NCBI RefSeq assembly: GCF_900187365.1
Contig: NZ_FYDG01000010.1
Coordinates: forward strand, 56,247 to 120,246
Length of the DNA: 64,000 bases
Source of the DNA: Rhodoblastus acidophilus
GTDB lineage: Bacteria > Pseudomonadota > Alphaproteobacteria > Rhizobiales > Beijerinckiaceae
Direction: 5' to 3'
The translations under genes and the position numbers were made by a program. The notes under the pieces are model-generated. The model saw nothing but the letters and a program-made list of their open reading frames with translations, was not told where the DNA came from and ran no database searches. Shown here in pieces: positions 55,396-64,000 of the stretch (positions are counted from its first letter, which is position 1; each line of letters opens with the position of its first letter).

Positions 55396-56499
55396 ATGAG
55401 CGATCCGCCTGTTTTCATGGTCTCGACCTTCCCGGTCACGCCGGTGGAGCTGGCGGCCGCCGCCGCCGGAGTGCTGCTGTTCGTTCTGCTGGCGCTGCTC
55501 GCGCGGAGCGGACGCGGCGACCGCGACGCGCAAATGGCGGCGCTGGCGCATTCCCACGCGGAAATGGCCGGGCGCATGCAGACGCTGGCCGAGATTCTGG
55601 GCGGCCGGCAACTCGATTTCGCCCGCGTGGTCAGCGAAAAGCTCGACCGTTCGACCCATCGGGTCAACGAGCGGCTGGAGCTTTCCGCCCGCGCCACGCT
55701 GGGCAATCTCAGCGCGCTGAACGAGCGCCTCGCCCTGATCGACGCGGCGCAGGCGCGCATGACCCATCTGACCGAGGAGATCGCCGGCTTTCGCGAGGTG
55801 CTGTCCAACAAGCAATTGCGCGGCGCCTTCGGGCAGGGCCGGATGGAGGCGATCATCCGCGACGCCCTGCCGCCGAACGCCTACGCCTTTCAATATACGC
55901 TCTCCACCGGAGTCCGGCCGGATTGCGCCTTAAAACTGCCCGGCGACGACAAGATTCTGGCGGTGGACGCCAAATTTCCGCTGGAGGCTTTTACTGCGTT
56001 GAAGGAGGCGCGCGACGAACCGGCCCGCAAGGCGGCGATGGCGCGAGCGCGCGCCGATGTCTTGAAACACGTCAAGGACATTTCCGACCGCTATTTGCTG
56101 CCGGGCGAGACCCAGGACGTCGCCCTGCTGTTCGTGCCCTCGGAATCGCTGTTCGCCGAACTGCATGAGAAATTCGAGGACGTCATTCTGAAGGCACATC
56201 GCGCCCGCGTGCTGATCGTCTCGCCCTCGCTGCTGCTGATGGCGGTGCAAGTGCTGCAATCCCTGGTGCGCGACGCCCTGGTGCGCGATCAGGCGCATGT
56301 CATCCAGGCGGAGACGCGCCGGCTGGTCGAGGACGTGCTGCGGCTGCGGACGCGGGTGGAAAAGCTCGACGGCCATTTCCGGCAGGCGAACGAGGATATC
56401 GCGGCCATTCTCACCTCGACGGAAAAGATCGCCCGCAGCGGCGAACGCATCGACCGGATGGAGTTCCGGGAGGTCGGGCGGCTGGAGGCCGCGCAATAG
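55396..56499 (+). CDS. rmuC: RmuC, DNA recombination protein
   Basis: RmuC limits recombination-dependent rearrangements and has a nuclease-like core. The 367-residue protein has an N-terminal membrane helix (VELAAAAAGVLLFVLLALLA), a coiled coil, then the conserved core with LRGAFGQGRMEAIIRD, VDAKFPLEAF near residue 195, and FVPSESLFAELHE. A much longer frame extends upstream through the def region but is not coding. A LexA box lies just upstream, and a thioesterase gene follows 13 bases later. Confidence 0.92.
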   Translation: MSDPPVFMVSTFPVTPVELAAAAAGVLLFVLLALLARSGRGDRDAQMAALAHSHAEMAGRMQTLAEILGGRQLDFARVVSEKLDRSTHRVNERLELSARATLGNLSALNERLALIDAAQARMTHLTEEIAGFREVLSNKQLRGAFGQGRMEAIIRDALPPNAYAFQYTLSTGVRPDCALKLPGDDKILAVDAKFPLEAFTALKEARDEPARKAAMARARADVLKHVKDISDRYLLPGETQDVALLFVPSESLFAELHEKFEDVILKAHRARVLIVSPSLLLMAVQVLQSLVRDALVRDQAHVIQAETRRLVEDVLRLRTRVEKLDGHFRQANEDIAAILTSTEKIARSGERIDRMEFREVGRLEAAQ

Positions 56500-56512
56500 A
56501 AGTATTGGAACA

Positions 56513-56965
56513 ATGCCGAGAATTTTCATCAAGCATATTCGCGTCGCGGACGACGCCATCGACGTTCACGGCCACGTCAACAATCAGGAATACCTGCGCT
56601 GGATGGAGGAGGTCGCCACTGAGCACTCCGCCGCTCAGGGATGGCCGATGCAGCGTTACCTTGACACGGGCGCGTCCTGGTACGTGCGCTCGCACCTGAT
56701 CGAATATCTGCGCCCGGCGAAGCTGCATGACGACATCGCCATCTACACCTGGATCGCCGGACTGTCGGAACGCAAGTCGCCGCGCCGCACGCTGTTTGTC
56801 CGCAACGGCGAGCGTCGGCAGATCCTCGCCAAAGCGGAAACCTTGTGGGCGTTCGTCGATCTTGCGACCGGCCGATCCGTGCCGATCCTCGATGACGTGC
56901 GCTCCGCCTTCGAGGTGGTCGAGTCCGACGAGGAAGTTTTCAAACTGGCCGGACTGCCCGGTTAA
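56513..56965 (+). CDS. YbgC-like acyl-CoA thioesterase (hotdog fold)
   Basis: The 150-residue protein is of the 4-hydroxybenzoyl-CoA thioesterase type: the active-site segment DVHGHVNNQEYLRWMEEV gives the conserved Asp and His, and YLRPAKLHDDIAIYTWI and RILAKAETLWAFVD-like QILAKAETLWAFVD follow the hotdog pattern. The substrate is unknown. It follows rmuC by 13 bases and is convergent with recR. Confidence 0.85.
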   Translation: MPRIFIKHIRVADDAIDVHGHVNNQEYLRWMEEVATEHSAAQGWPMQRYLDTGASWYVRSHLIEYLRPAKLHDDIAIYTWIAGLSERKSPRRTLFVRNGERRQILAKAETLWAFVDLATGRSVPILDDVRSAFEVVESDEEVFKLAGLPG

Positions 56966-56980
56966 GCCCCGCCGGCCGCC

Positions 56981-57583
56981 TCACAAATCGATACGGCTCT
57001 TCAACGCCGCCGCCAGCGTGCCCTCGTCGAGATAATCCAGTTCGCCGCCAACGGGCACGCCATGGGCGAGCCGGGTGCATTTCACCTTGTAGGGCGACAG
57101 GAGTTCGGTGATGTAATGGGCGGTGGTCTGGCCATCCACGGTGGCGTTGACCGCCAGGATCACCTCCTTGACGCCGCCTTCCGCCACGCGGCCGACCAAA
57201 GCGCCGATGTTCAGCTCGTCCGGGCCGACGCCGTCGAGCGGCGAAAGGGCGCCGCCCAGCACGTGATAGCGCGCGTTCAACACGCCGGCGCGCTCCAGCG
57301 CCCACAAATCTCCGACCGTTTCCACAACCACCAGCGTCGTCCCGTCGCGGCGCGGATCGGCGCAGAGCGAACAGGGATCGCTGGTGTCGATATTGCCGCA
57401 GACCGAGCAGGTCACGATCCGGTCGCGCGCCACCCGCATGGCGTCGGCGAGCGGCCCCAACAGCTCCTCGCGCTTGCGAATGAGATGCAGGGCGGCGCGC
57501 CGCGCCGAGCGGGGACCCAATCCCGGCAGCCGGGCCAACAATTGAATCAGCCGTTCAATCTCCGGCCCGGCTATGTTCCCCAT
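56981..57583 (-). CDS. recR: RecR, recombination mediator protein
   Basis: RecR works with RecO (and RecF) to load RecA on gapped DNA. The 200-residue protein has the N-terminal helix-hairpin-helix ([20 protein letters not shown]), a four-Cys zinc finger ([16 protein letters not shown]), and a Toprim domain starting [15 protein letters not shown]. It is last in dnaX-ybaB-recR, the standard order, with one base after the ybaB stop. Confidence 0.96.
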   Translation of the reverse strand: MGNIAGPEIERLIQLLARLPGLGPRSARRAALHLIRKREELLGPLADAMRVARDRIVTCSVCGNIDTSDPCSLCADPRRDGTTLVVVETVGDLWALERAGVLNARYHVLGGALSPLDGVGPDELNIGALVGRVAEGGVKEVILAVNATVDGQTTAHYITELLSPYKVKCTRLAHGVPVGGELDYLDEGTLAAALKSRIDL

Positions 57584-57584
57584 G

Positions 57585-57908
57585 TCAGAACGGCAGCTTG
57601 AATCCGGGCGGCAGGCCGATGCCGGCGGTGACGGCCTTCATCTTCTCTTCCAGCAGGCCTTCGGCCTTCTGGCGCGCCTCGGTGTGGGCGGCGACGATCA
57701 GGTCTTCCAGAATTTCCTTCTCGTCCGCCTTGAGCAGCGACGGGTCGATGGTCACGCTCTTGAGCACGCCCTTGGCGGTGATGACCACGCTCACCATGCC
57801 GCCGCCAGCGGCGCCGTCCACGGTGATGTTTTCCAGCTCGGCCTGCATCTCGGCCATCTTGGCCTGCATCGCGCCGGCCTTCTTCATCATGCCCATAATA
57901 TCCATCAC
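57585..57908 (-). CDS. ybaB: YbaB/EbfC family nucleoid-associated protein
   Basis: A 107-residue DNA-binding protein of the YbaB/EbfC family, which forms tweezer-like dimers. It begins with a Met-rich helix ([20 protein letters not shown]), then [30 protein letters not shown], the family core. The ATG overlaps the dnaX stop. Its dnaX-ybaB-recR context is conserved across bacteria. Confidence 0.95.
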   Translation of the reverse strand: MMDIMGMMKKAGAMQAKMAEMQAELENITVDGAAGGGMVSVVITAKGVLKSVTIDPSLLKADEKEILEDLIVAAHTEARQKAEGLLEEKMKAVTAGIGLPPGFKLPF

Positions 57909-59770
57909 AGGTCCTCTTCTTGCGCCTCATCGGCATAGGTGATTTCGTCGCCGCGCGCTTCCGCGCCCTCGTAAAGCGGGGCGGTCGGGCTGGATTCCTC
58001 GTCCTCGCCGCCGCGCACCGCCACGATCACGGCGCCGGGAAAACGCTCCAGCGTGGCGCGCACCAGCGGATGCGCCTGCACCCCGACGCGCCGTTCGTTC
58101 TCGCGCGCCTCGGCCTGCTCCTTCAACGTCGGCGCGCCCGGCTGGCTCGACAGCGCCACCAGCCAGCGCGCTCCGGTCCAATCCTGCAATTTGCGGGAGA
58201 GCTGCGCCGGCAAGGTCGGCGAGGCGCCGGGGGCCAAGGCGAATTCCAGCCGCCCCTGCTCGAAACGCACGAGGCGCACGTCGCATTCCAGCGCCGTCTT
58301 AGTCTGGATATCGCGCTTCTCGGCCGCCAGAGCGACCAGATCGGCGAACTCGCGCAACATGATTTCGGGCGCGGCCTGCGCGACAGGTCCGATCTGGGCG
58401 ACAGGCCCCGCCTGCGCCGGTCGCGGCGCCGGCGCTACGCGCACGGTCGCCAATTGCGGCGCCGCCCGAAGGGCCGCGCTCGCGCCGCCCGAAGGCCCGG
58501 AAGGCCCCCGCGCGGGCTCGCTGGTCGACGCCGACGCCCCGCCGCCCAGACGCCGCAACACATCCTCCGGCGAAGGCAGGTCGGCGGCATAGGCGAGCCG
58601 CACCAGCACCATATTGGCGGCGGCGAGCGGACGCGGCGAATCCTTCACCTCGTCAATGCCTTTGAGCAGGATTTGCCAGGCGCGCGACAGCACGGACATC
58701 GCCAGCTTTTGCGCGAGTTCCGCGCCCTTTTCGCGCTCGAACTGTCCCGCGGCGATCTCAGCCGTTTTCGCCGAAATCTTCATGCAGGTGACGAAATGGA
58801 CGAATTCCGCGAGATCGGTCAGGATTTTCGCGGGATCCGCCCCGAAATCATACTGCTCCTTGAGCGTGTCGAGCGCCTCGGCGATGTCGCCGCGCATGAC
58901 CGCCTCGAACAGAGCGATGGTGCGGCTGCGGTCGGCCAGCCCCAACATGGTCCGCAGCGCTTCCGCCTCGATCGGCGCCCCGGCCCCATGCGCGATGGCC
59001 TGATCGAGCAGCGACAGCGCGTCGCGCACCGACCCTTCCGAGGCGCGCGCGATCAGCAGCAGCGCCTCATGGTTGATCTCGACCTTCTCCTTGTCGCAGA
59101 TCCCGGCGAGATGCCGCAGCATCACTTCGGTGTCGATGCGGCGCAGATCGAAGCGCATGCAGCGCGAGCGCACGGTGACCGGCACCTTGTCGATCTCGGT
59201 GGTCGCGAACAGGAATTTTACGTGGGCCGGCGGCTCCTCAAGCGTCTTGAGCAGGCCGTTGAAGGCGCTCTTCGACAGCATGTGCACTTCGTCGATGATG
59301 TAGACCTTGTAGCGCGCCATCGCCGGCTGGTAGCGCGAGGAGTCCACGATTTCGCGGATGTCGTCGATCGACGTGTGCGAGGCCGCGTCCATCTCGATCA
59401 CGTCGACATGGCGGGAGTCCATGATCGCCTGGCAGTGAACGCCAAGCTCGGCCATGTGAATGGTCGGCCGGTCCACCGCCGGGTGGCCGTCGCGGGCGGG
59501 CAGCTGGTAATTGAAGGCGCGGGCGAGGATGCGGGCGGTGGTGGTCTTGCCGACGCCGCGCACGCCGGTCAGCATATAGGCCTGATGGATGCGGTCGAGG
59601 TCGAAGGCGTTTTTCAACGTCCGCACCATCGGCTCCTGGCCGATCAGATCCTCGAAACGCGACGGCCGGTATTTGCGCGCCAGCACGCGATAAGCGCCGA
59701 CGGGCCGCCGCTCCTGCGGCGCCGGGAACATTCCGCCATCGCTGTCAGAATTCTGCGCGGACTCGTCCAT
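57905..59770 (-). CDS. dnaX: DnaX, DNA polymerase III gamma/tau subunit
   Basis: DnaX is the clamp-loader ATPase and organises the replisome. The 621-residue protein has the AAA+ motifs GVRGVGKTTTARILARAF (Walker A), VYIIDEVHMLS (Walker B) and FLFATTEIDKVPVTVRSRC, followed by a lid domain and a Pro/Ala-rich linker (about 430-490) before the C-terminal tau-like domain. Only the one Cys in GVHCQAI is left of the usual zinc-binding set, as in alphaproteobacterial relatives I know of. The ATG at 59770 is close to a GGAG; an upstream extension would run into the SRP RNA gene. Confidence 0.93.
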   Translation of the reverse strand: MDESAQNSDSDGGMFPAPQERRPVGAYRVLARKYRPSRFEDLIGQEPMVRTLKNAFDLDRIHQAYMLTGVRGVGKTTTARILARAFNYQLPARDGHPAVDRPTIHMAELGVHCQAIMDSRHVDVIEMDAASHTSIDDIREIVDSSRYQPAMARYKVYIIDEVHMLSKSAFNGLLKTLEEPPAHVKFLFATTEIDKVPVTVRSRCMRFDLRRIDTEVMLRHLAGICDKEKVEINHEALLLIARASEGSVRDALSLLDQAIAHGAGAPIEAEALRTMLGLADRSRTIALFEAVMRGDIAEALDTLKEQYDFGADPAKILTDLAEFVHFVTCMKISAKTAEIAAGQFEREKGAELAQKLAMSVLSRAWQILLKGIDEVKDSPRPLAAANMVLVRLAYAADLPSPEDVLRRLGGGASASTSEPARGPSGPSGGASAALRAAPQLATVRVAPAPRPAQAGPVAQIGPVAQAAPEIMLREFADLVALAAEKRDIQTKTALECDVRLVRFEQGRLEFALAPGASPTLPAQLSRKLQDWTGARWLVALSSQPGAPTLKEQAEARENERRVGVQAHPLVRATLERFPGAVIVAVRGGEDEESSPTAPLYEGAEARGDEITYADEAQEEDL

Positions 59771-59825
59771 CTCCAAACCGCCGATACCACGGCGCCAGCG
59801 GTCGTCAGGCGCGCAAGAAACAGGT

Positions 59826-59919
59826 GGGAGGTTGGACAGAGACCCGCCCGGTCTCGTTAGGGCTGCTTCCTTCCGGACCTGACCCGGTTGGCGAGTGGAA
59901 CGTCCACCGCCAACCTCCC
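59826..59919 (-). ncRNA. ffs: Signal recognition particle 4.5S RNA
   Basis: The minus strand contains GGTCAGGTCCGGAAGGAAG followed by CAGCCC, the universally conserved SRP RNA helix 8 tip (GGTCCGGAAGGAAGCAGCC). The flanks CAACCTCCC and GGGAGGTTG at the two ends (plus-strand 59911-59919 and 59826-59834) form the closing stem, giving an RNA of about 94 nucleotides. Its place just upstream of dnaX is common in alphaproteobacteria. Confidence 0.95.
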
Positions 59920-60012
59920 GGCGCTTATTTGGACTATCGCAACGCATTGCGCAAGGGGGGCGCTTGCATCGCGCCGCATGAAGCGTCAAGCTGACGCATC
60001 CAAGGATTCGCC

Positions 60013-60420
60013 ATGACCTTCGCCCTCGACCCGCGCCTGGAAGCCGACACCATCCTGCTCGGCGACATGGCGCTGTCTCGCGTGCTGCTGATGAACGACA
60101 GCCGCTTTCCCTGGCTGATCCTGGTTCCGCGCCGCGAGGGGCTGGTCGAGATCACGGACATGACGCCGTTCGAGCGTCGCGCCCTGTTCGAGGAGGCCGC
60201 GCTGGCGGCGGACCGGCTGAAACTGCTGACGGGCGCGAAAAAAATCAATCTCGGCGCGCTCGGCAATGTCGTGCCGCAACTGCATGTGCATGTGGTCGCC
60301 CGATTCGAGGCGGATGCGGCCTGGCCGGGACCGGTCTGGGGCGCGGGCGCGGCGATTCCCTATGACGATCCCCAGCCGATGCTGGACAAACTTCGCCCGG
60401 CCCTGACTCCGGGCGTCTAA
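60013..60420 (+). CDS. HIT family protein
   Basis: A 135-residue nucleotide-binding hydrolase of the HIT family, with the active-site motif QLHVHVVARF near residue 95 (His-x-His-x-His pattern) and the conserved LILVPRREGLVEITDM near residue 37. The exact substrate is unknown. Its TAA stop overlaps the nudC start (TAATG), so both are co-translated, which suggests a shared role in nucleotide turnover. Confidence 0.9.
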   Translation: MTFALDPRLEADTILLGDMALSRVLLMNDSRFPWLILVPRREGLVEITDMTPFERRALFEEAALAADRLKLLTGAKKINLGALGNVVPQLHVHVVARFEADAAWPGPVWGAGAAIPYDDPQPMLDKLRPALTPGV

Positions 60421-61382
60421 TGAGTCCTTTCGACCAGATGGGGTTCGCCGGCAACCCGCTCGACCGGCTGTCCGAACTGCGCGACGACGCCCCCGCGCTG
60501 GCGGCGCTGCGCGACAGTTTTTTTTCGCGCGCCGTCGCTTTCGTTGGCGCGTTGCCGGTGTTGCGATTGAACGGCGCCGGCCTGACCGCGCTGCATGGCC
60601 GCGAGAACGTCGAGAGCTTGGCGGCGGGCGAACCGGTCCTGCTGGGCCGCGACGCCGGCGGCCCGATCTACGCCGCCCAACTGCCGGATTCGCTGCTGGC
60701 CGAACAGCCCGAGGCCGGCGGCGGCTTCATCGATCCGCGCGAGCTGAAAATCGCTGGCCGACCGGACCTCGTCTTGCGCGATTTGCGCGCGCTTGCGGTG
60801 GAAGGCGCGCTGCCGCGCGAGGAAATCGCCATTCTGGCCCAGGCCAAGGCCACGCTACACTGGCACGGCGCGCATCGCTTCTGCCCCCGCTGCGGCGCGG
60901 AAACCGCGGTCGCGCAGGCGGGTTGGCGTCGCGATTGCCCCGCCTGCGGCGCGCAGCATTTCCCCCGCACCGATCCCGTCGCCATCGTGCTGGCGACCTC
61001 CGGCGACGCCTGCCTGATGGGCCGCCAGAAGCAATTTCCGCCCGGCATGTATTCCTGCCTCGCCGGTTTCGTCGAATCCGGCGAATCGATCGAGGAAGCC
61101 GCCCGCCGCGAGGTGCTGGAAGAATCCGGGGTGCGCCTCGGCGCCGTCAGCATATTGGCGTCGCAGCCCTGGCCGTTTCCGTGTTCCCTGATGGTCGGCT
61201 GCCGCGCCGAGGCGCTGTCGCGGGACATCGTGATGGACGCGAAGGAGCTTGAGGATTGCCGCTGGTTCAGACGTGATGAAGCGCGCGCCATGATCGAGGG
61301 CTGTCACGCTACGAACTTAACGGCGCCAAATCCCATCGCCATCGCCCGCCGCCTGCTCGACCATTGGCTGACGGAAGCCTGA
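60420..61382 (+). CDS. nudC: NudC, NADH pyrophosphatase / RNA deNADding Nudix hydrolase
   Basis: NudC cleaves NADH and removes NAD caps from RNA. The 320-residue protein has an N-terminal domain, a four-Cys zinc ribbon (CPRCGAETA then CPACGAQHFPRTDPVAIVL) near residue 160, and a Nudix box GFVESGESIEEAARREVLEESG (G-x5-E-x7-REVxEExG) followed by QPWPFPCSLMVG, the NudC-specific SQPWPFPxS signature. It is convergent with pabC, whose stop begins at the next base. Confidence 0.93.
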   Translation: MSPFDQMGFAGNPLDRLSELRDDAPALAALRDSFFSRAVAFVGALPVLRLNGAGLTALHGRENVESLAAGEPVLLGRDAGGPIYAAQLPDSLLAEQPEAGGGFIDPRELKIAGRPDLVLRDLRALAVEGALPREEIAILAQAKATLHWHGAHRFCPRCGAETAVAQAGWRRDCPACGAQHFPRTDPVAIVLATSGDACLMGRQKQFPPGMYSCLAGFVESGESIEEAARREVLEESGVRLGAVSILASQPWPFPCSLMVGCRAEALSRDIVMDAKELEDCRWFRRDEARAMIEGCHATNLTAPNPIAIARRLLDHWLTEA

Positions 61383-62033
61383 TCAGACGCGCAACCGCGC
61401 CTGAAGCGCGCCGCGCAAGGCGTTGCCGAGCAAGAATCCCTCGCCGAGATCATCAAGACGCAAGATGCGCTCCCGCGCCGCGCCCCGACCCAGCAGATCG
61501 GCGCGCAGCACGCCCGCCAGCAAGCCGCAGGACAGCGGCGGCGTCAACAGCGCGCCCCCGCGCGGCAGGAACAGGTTTGTGCGCGCACCTTCGCAAACCT
61601 CGTTGCGTTCGTTGAGGAAGATGACCTCGTCAATGCTGGAATCGGCGGCCTGGGCTTGTTTCAGCGCATCTTCATAAAACGCCCGCCGCGTCGTCTTGTG
61701 GCGCAGCAGCGGATTGCGCGAATCCAGCCGGGTCTCCGCGACCGCGACGCGCCAGTCTCTTGGCTCGGACGCCGGGAAAGGCGCGACGGCGACCTCGATG
61801 CGGCCGTCGCGCCGCAATTCGAGGCGCACGCGCAGGCGGTCGGCCTTCGGCGCGGCGCAGGCCTCGGCCAGCGCGCCGTCATAAGCCTCGGGGGAAAACG
61901 GGAAGCCGAGGTCGCGCGCCGACCCGGCCATGCGGGCGCGATGGCCTTCGGCCAGCCAATAGCCGCCGTCGCGCGTCCACAACAAAGTCTCGATCAGGCC
62001 GAAGTCGTCAGGAAGCGGGCTTTCAGCAGACAT
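61383..62033 (-). CDS. pabC: PabC-like aminotransferase class IV (aminodeoxychorismate lyase)
   Basis: PabC releases 4-aminobenzoate for folate synthesis. The 216-residue PLP-dependent fold-type IV protein has the catalytic Lys in LLRHKTTRRAFYEDAL, DEVIFLNERNEVCEGARTNLFL, and LSCGLLAGVLRADLL. Its start overlaps the end of pabB by about 40 bases; no better start is visible, though GAGGA is very close to the ATG. The pairing with pabB supports the lyase role over branched-chain transamination. Confidence 0.88.
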   Translation of the reverse strand: MSAESPLPDDFGLIETLLWTRDGGYWLAEGHRARMAGSARDLGFPFSPEAYDGALAEACAAPKADRLRVRLELRRDGRIEVAVAPFPASEPRDWRVAVAETRLDSRNPLLRHKTTRRAFYEDALKQAQAADSSIDEVIFLNERNEVCEGARTNLFLPRGGALLTPPLSCGLLAGVLRADLLGRGAARERILRLDDLGEGFLLGNALRGALQARLRV

Positions 62034-63115
62034 TCCTCATATTCCTCCCGCGCGCGCGAATCCGCCACAATGGCCGAGCCGACCGGACAGGACAGCGCGC
62101 CATCCTCGGCCAGGGTCAGAGTGCGGATGGCGACATTGAAGCGCATGTCGCCGCCCGGCGCGATCACCCCCAGCGCCCCGCAATAAGCGCCGCGCGAAAA
62201 TCCCTCCTGCTCCGCGATGATTTCCATGGCGCGGATTTTCGGCGCGCCGGTCACCGAGCCGCAGGGAAACAGGCCGGCGAAAATCTCGGGAAAGCCGAGG
62301 CCGGGCCGCAACAGCGCCTCGACGCCCGAAGTCATCTGATGCAGCGTCGGAAACGCCTCGACCGAAAACAGGTCGGTCACGCGCACGGAGCCGACCTCTG
62401 ACAGCCTGCTGAGATCGTTGCGCAGGAGGTCGACAATCATCAGGTTTTCGGCGCGATTCTTCTCGTCCTGCGCCAGCCGCGTCGCCAGGGCGCGATCCTC
62501 CGCTGGACTCGCCCCGCGCGGCGCCGTGCCCTTCATCGGCCGCGTCGATATGCGCCGGCCCTCGATGGAAAAGAATTTTTCGGGCGACAGCGACAGGATG
62601 GTCGCGCCGCCGAGCGCGACAATGCCGCCGGTCTCGACCGGCTGCCGCAGGCGCAGCGTTTGGTAGAGCGCGCGCGGATCGCCGGCGAATCGGCCGGCGA
62701 GCGGAAAGGCCAGATTGACCTGATAGACGTCGCCCGCCGCAATATAGTCGCGGCAGGCCTCGAAGCGGCGGCGATAATCCTCGAACGACCACAGCGGCCG
62801 AAGCTCCGCGACCGTCGCGGCGCGCGCGGGCCCGAAAGGCGCAGCAGGCGCGTCGAACAGGCCGAATTGCAGCAGCGGCGCCGGCGCCGCGCCGAGCAGC
62901 GGCCGCAGCCGAGGCTCCAGCGCATAGCCACATTCATAGGCGATATAGCCGGCGGCCCAGAGACCGTCTTCGCGCGTCGCCTGCTGCAAAAGGGCGAGGG
63001 CGGGCGCGACCTGCTCCGGCGCGAAAACCGTGACGATCTGGCGCGGCGCGACGAAATGCAGGCTCCCGTGGCGACGGTCCTCGATCAGGCAAAAGGGGTC
63101 GTTCACATGCGCCAT
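61994..63115 (-). CDS. pabB: PabB, aminodeoxychorismate synthase component I
   Basis: PabB converts chorismate to 4-amino-4-deoxychorismate. The 373-residue protein is the chorismate-binding family, with [17 protein letters not shown] near residue 150, the conserved [38 protein letters not shown], and the active-site [18 protein letters not shown] near residue 290. It is shorter than anthranilate synthase and followed by pabC, so the folate pathway is the natural reading. Confidence 0.93.
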   Translation of the reverse strand: MAHVNDPFCLIEDRRHGSLHFVAPRQIVTVFAPEQVAPALALLQQATREDGLWAAGYIAYECGYALEPRLRPLLGAAPAPLLQFGLFDAPAAPFGPARAATVAELRPLWSFEDYRRRFEACRDYIAAGDVYQVNLAFPLAGRFAGDPRALYQTLRLRQPVETGGIVALGGATILSLSPEKFFSIEGRRISTRPMKGTAPRGASPAEDRALATRLAQDEKNRAENLMIVDLLRNDLSRLSEVGSVRVTDLFSVEAFPTLHQMTSGVEALLRPGLGFPEIFAGLFPCGSVTGAPKIRAMEIIAEQEGFSRGAYCGALGVIAPGGDMRFNVAIRTLTLAEDGALSCPVGSAIVADSRAREEYEECLLKARFLTTSA

Positions 63116-63202
63116 CCCGACCCCTTAACCCGGAAAGGCTTGCAAAAAAAGTCTGGCGAAGCGGCGCGGCGCGGGTGTAGCCAGAGGCGAAGGAGAAATG
63201 TC

Positions 63203-63895
63203 ATGGCCCTCGTGCTGTTTTCCGGCGGACAGGATTCCACCACCTGCCTCGCCTGGGCGCTGGAGCGTTTCGACCGCGTGGAGACGCTCGCTTTCGACTA
63301 TGGCCAGCGCCACCGGATCGAACTGGCGCAACGCCACGAAGTGCGCCGCGCCATCCGCGAGATCAAGCCGCATTGGGCGGAGCGGCTGGGGCAGGACCAC
63401 ATTCTCGACCTGCGCGCGCTCGGCGCCATTTCCGACACCGCGCTCACCAGCGACAAGGAAATCGAACTCACCGAGAAGAACCTGCCCAACACGTTCGTGC
63501 CCGGCCGCAACCTGATCTTCCTCACCTTCGCGGCGGCCCTGGCGTACCGGCGCGGCCTGAGCCGCATCGTCGGGGGCATGTGCGAAACCGATTTCTCCGG
63601 CTATCCCGATTGCCGCGACGATTCGGTCAAGGCGATGCAGGTGGCGCTGAATGTCGGCATGGAAAGCCGCTTCGTTCTGGAGACGCCGCTGATGTGGATC
63701 GACAAGGCGCAGACCTGGGCGCTGGCGCAGGCGCTGGGCGGGGAGGCGCTGGTGGACGCGATCATCGACCACAGCCACACCTGCTATCTCGGCGAGCGCG
63801 GCGAGAAACATCCGTGGGGCTATGGCTGCGGCCAATGTCCGGCCTGTGTGTTGCGGGCGCAGGGCTATGAAAAGTGGAAGTCCAGCGCATTTTAG
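63203..63895 (+). CDS. queC: QueC, 7-cyano-7-deazaguanine (preQ0) synthase
   Basis: QueC makes preQ0 from carboxy-deazaguanine with ATP and ammonia, on the way to queuosine in tRNA. The 230-residue protein begins [18 protein letters not shown] (PP-loop SGGxDS), has [22 protein letters not shown], and a C-terminal zinc site in [31 protein letters not shown] lies 7 bases before the ATG. It is divergent from pabB across 87 bases; the insertion element starts within about 15 bases of its stop. Confidence 0.95.
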   Translation: MALVLFSGGQDSTTCLAWALERFDRVETLAFDYGQRHRIELAQRHEVRRAIREIKPHWAERLGQDHILDLRALGAISDTALTSDKEIELTEKNLPNTFVPGRNLIFLTFAAALAYRRGLSRIVGGMCETDFSGYPDCRDDSVKAMQVALNVGMESRFVLETPLMWIDKAQTWALAQALGGEALVDAIIDHSHTCYLGERGEKHPWGYGCGQCPACVLRAQGYEKWKSSAF

Positions 63896-63908
63896 CGAAA
63901 CTGGACTA

Positions 63909-64000
63909 GGTCATGAACTCATAAAGAGGATTCCCGAATCAGGGCCGGTCTGATTCAGTTGCCCCAATATGGGAGCATTGCGATGGCTCGGTTTGATTTG
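63909..64000 (+). mobile_element. Left end of a probable insertion sequence with start of a transposase (partial)
   Basis: After queC the base composition changes to AT-rich, and a short frame starts at 63983 with MARFDL, the usual N-terminus of IS5-family-like DDE transposases. Just upstream is a 7-base inverted repeat GAATCAG...CTGATTC (63936-63956), and the terminal inverted repeat probably begins near 63909. Only 92 bases are visible, so family and boundaries are tentative. Confidence 0.45.

Overview
This window is chromosome of a GC-rich purple photosynthetic alphaproteobacterium. The gene families and the aerR-ppsR-bchG-bchP-tspO / bchE-bchJ-idi arrangement point to the Hyphomicrobiales. 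A Rhodoblastus-like or other Beijerinckiaceae host is a guess I cannot test here. Operons are dense, with many 1-4 base stop/start overlaps. No tRNA, rRNA, CRISPR or prophage was seen. One insertion sequence probably begins at the right edge.

Layout. (1) 1-13.5 kb is one end of a photosynthesis gene cluster: bchB (cut by the window edge), bchN and bchF on the minus strand; the regulators aerR/ppaA and ppsR/crtJ; then bchG, a BCH2/PucC-family carrier, bchP and tspO. A second AerR-like cobalamin-binding protein follows, then idi, bchJ and bchE. Palindromes resembling PpsR boxes lie upstream of bchF, bchG and bchE; the bchE one overlaps a good -10 element. (2) 13.6-17.6 kb holds a biliverdin-type bacteriophytochrome fused to intact GGDEF and EAL motifs, and a divergent heme oxygenase that would supply its chromophore. 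(3) 17.6-20.3 kb holds thiO behind a TPP riboswitch, and a Crp/FNR-type regulator fused to a degenerate GGDEF domain. That regulator has an FNR/FixK-type palindrome in its divergent promoter region. (4) 20.4-31.3 kb is a chemosensory cluster without flagellar genes. It comprises a soluble receptor with two signalling tips, a triple-CheW scaffold, CheB, a HEAT-repeat protein, CheR, CheY, CheA and a small STAS-like protein; a convergent pair encodes a Cys-rich membrane MCP-like protein and another CheY. (5) 31.9-51.7 kb is a cobalamin regulon with three cobalamin riboswitches. It covers bluB, the cobalt transporter cbiMNQO, cbiD, cobB-A-M-E-L, cobK, cobJ-I-H-N-W, cobO and a split CobZ (TcuA/TcuB-like). 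(6) 51.9-63.9 kb is mostly housekeeping: dnaQ, truA-fmt-def, rmuC behind a perfect alphaproteobacterial LexA box, a thioesterase, dnaX-ybaB-recR with the SRP RNA gene upstream, a HIT protein, nudC, pabB-pabC and queC.

How it fits together. Cobalamin links the two large blocks. BchE is a cobalamin-dependent radical SAM enzyme, and AerR-type antirepressors bind cobalamin and act on PpsR/CrtJ. The window carries two AerR-like proteins, the bchE promoter with a PpsR box, and most of a riboswitch-controlled B12 pathway. Light (phytochrome), oxygen or redox (PpsR, the FNR-like regulator) and B12 status could therefore converge on pigment synthesis, cyclic-di-GMP and chemosensory signalling. That integration is inferred from gene content and sites, not shown.

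Limits: all assignments come from reading the sequence. No searches, alignments or structure predictions were run. Start codons were chosen by Shine-Dalgarno spacing, overlap with neighbours and family N-termini.
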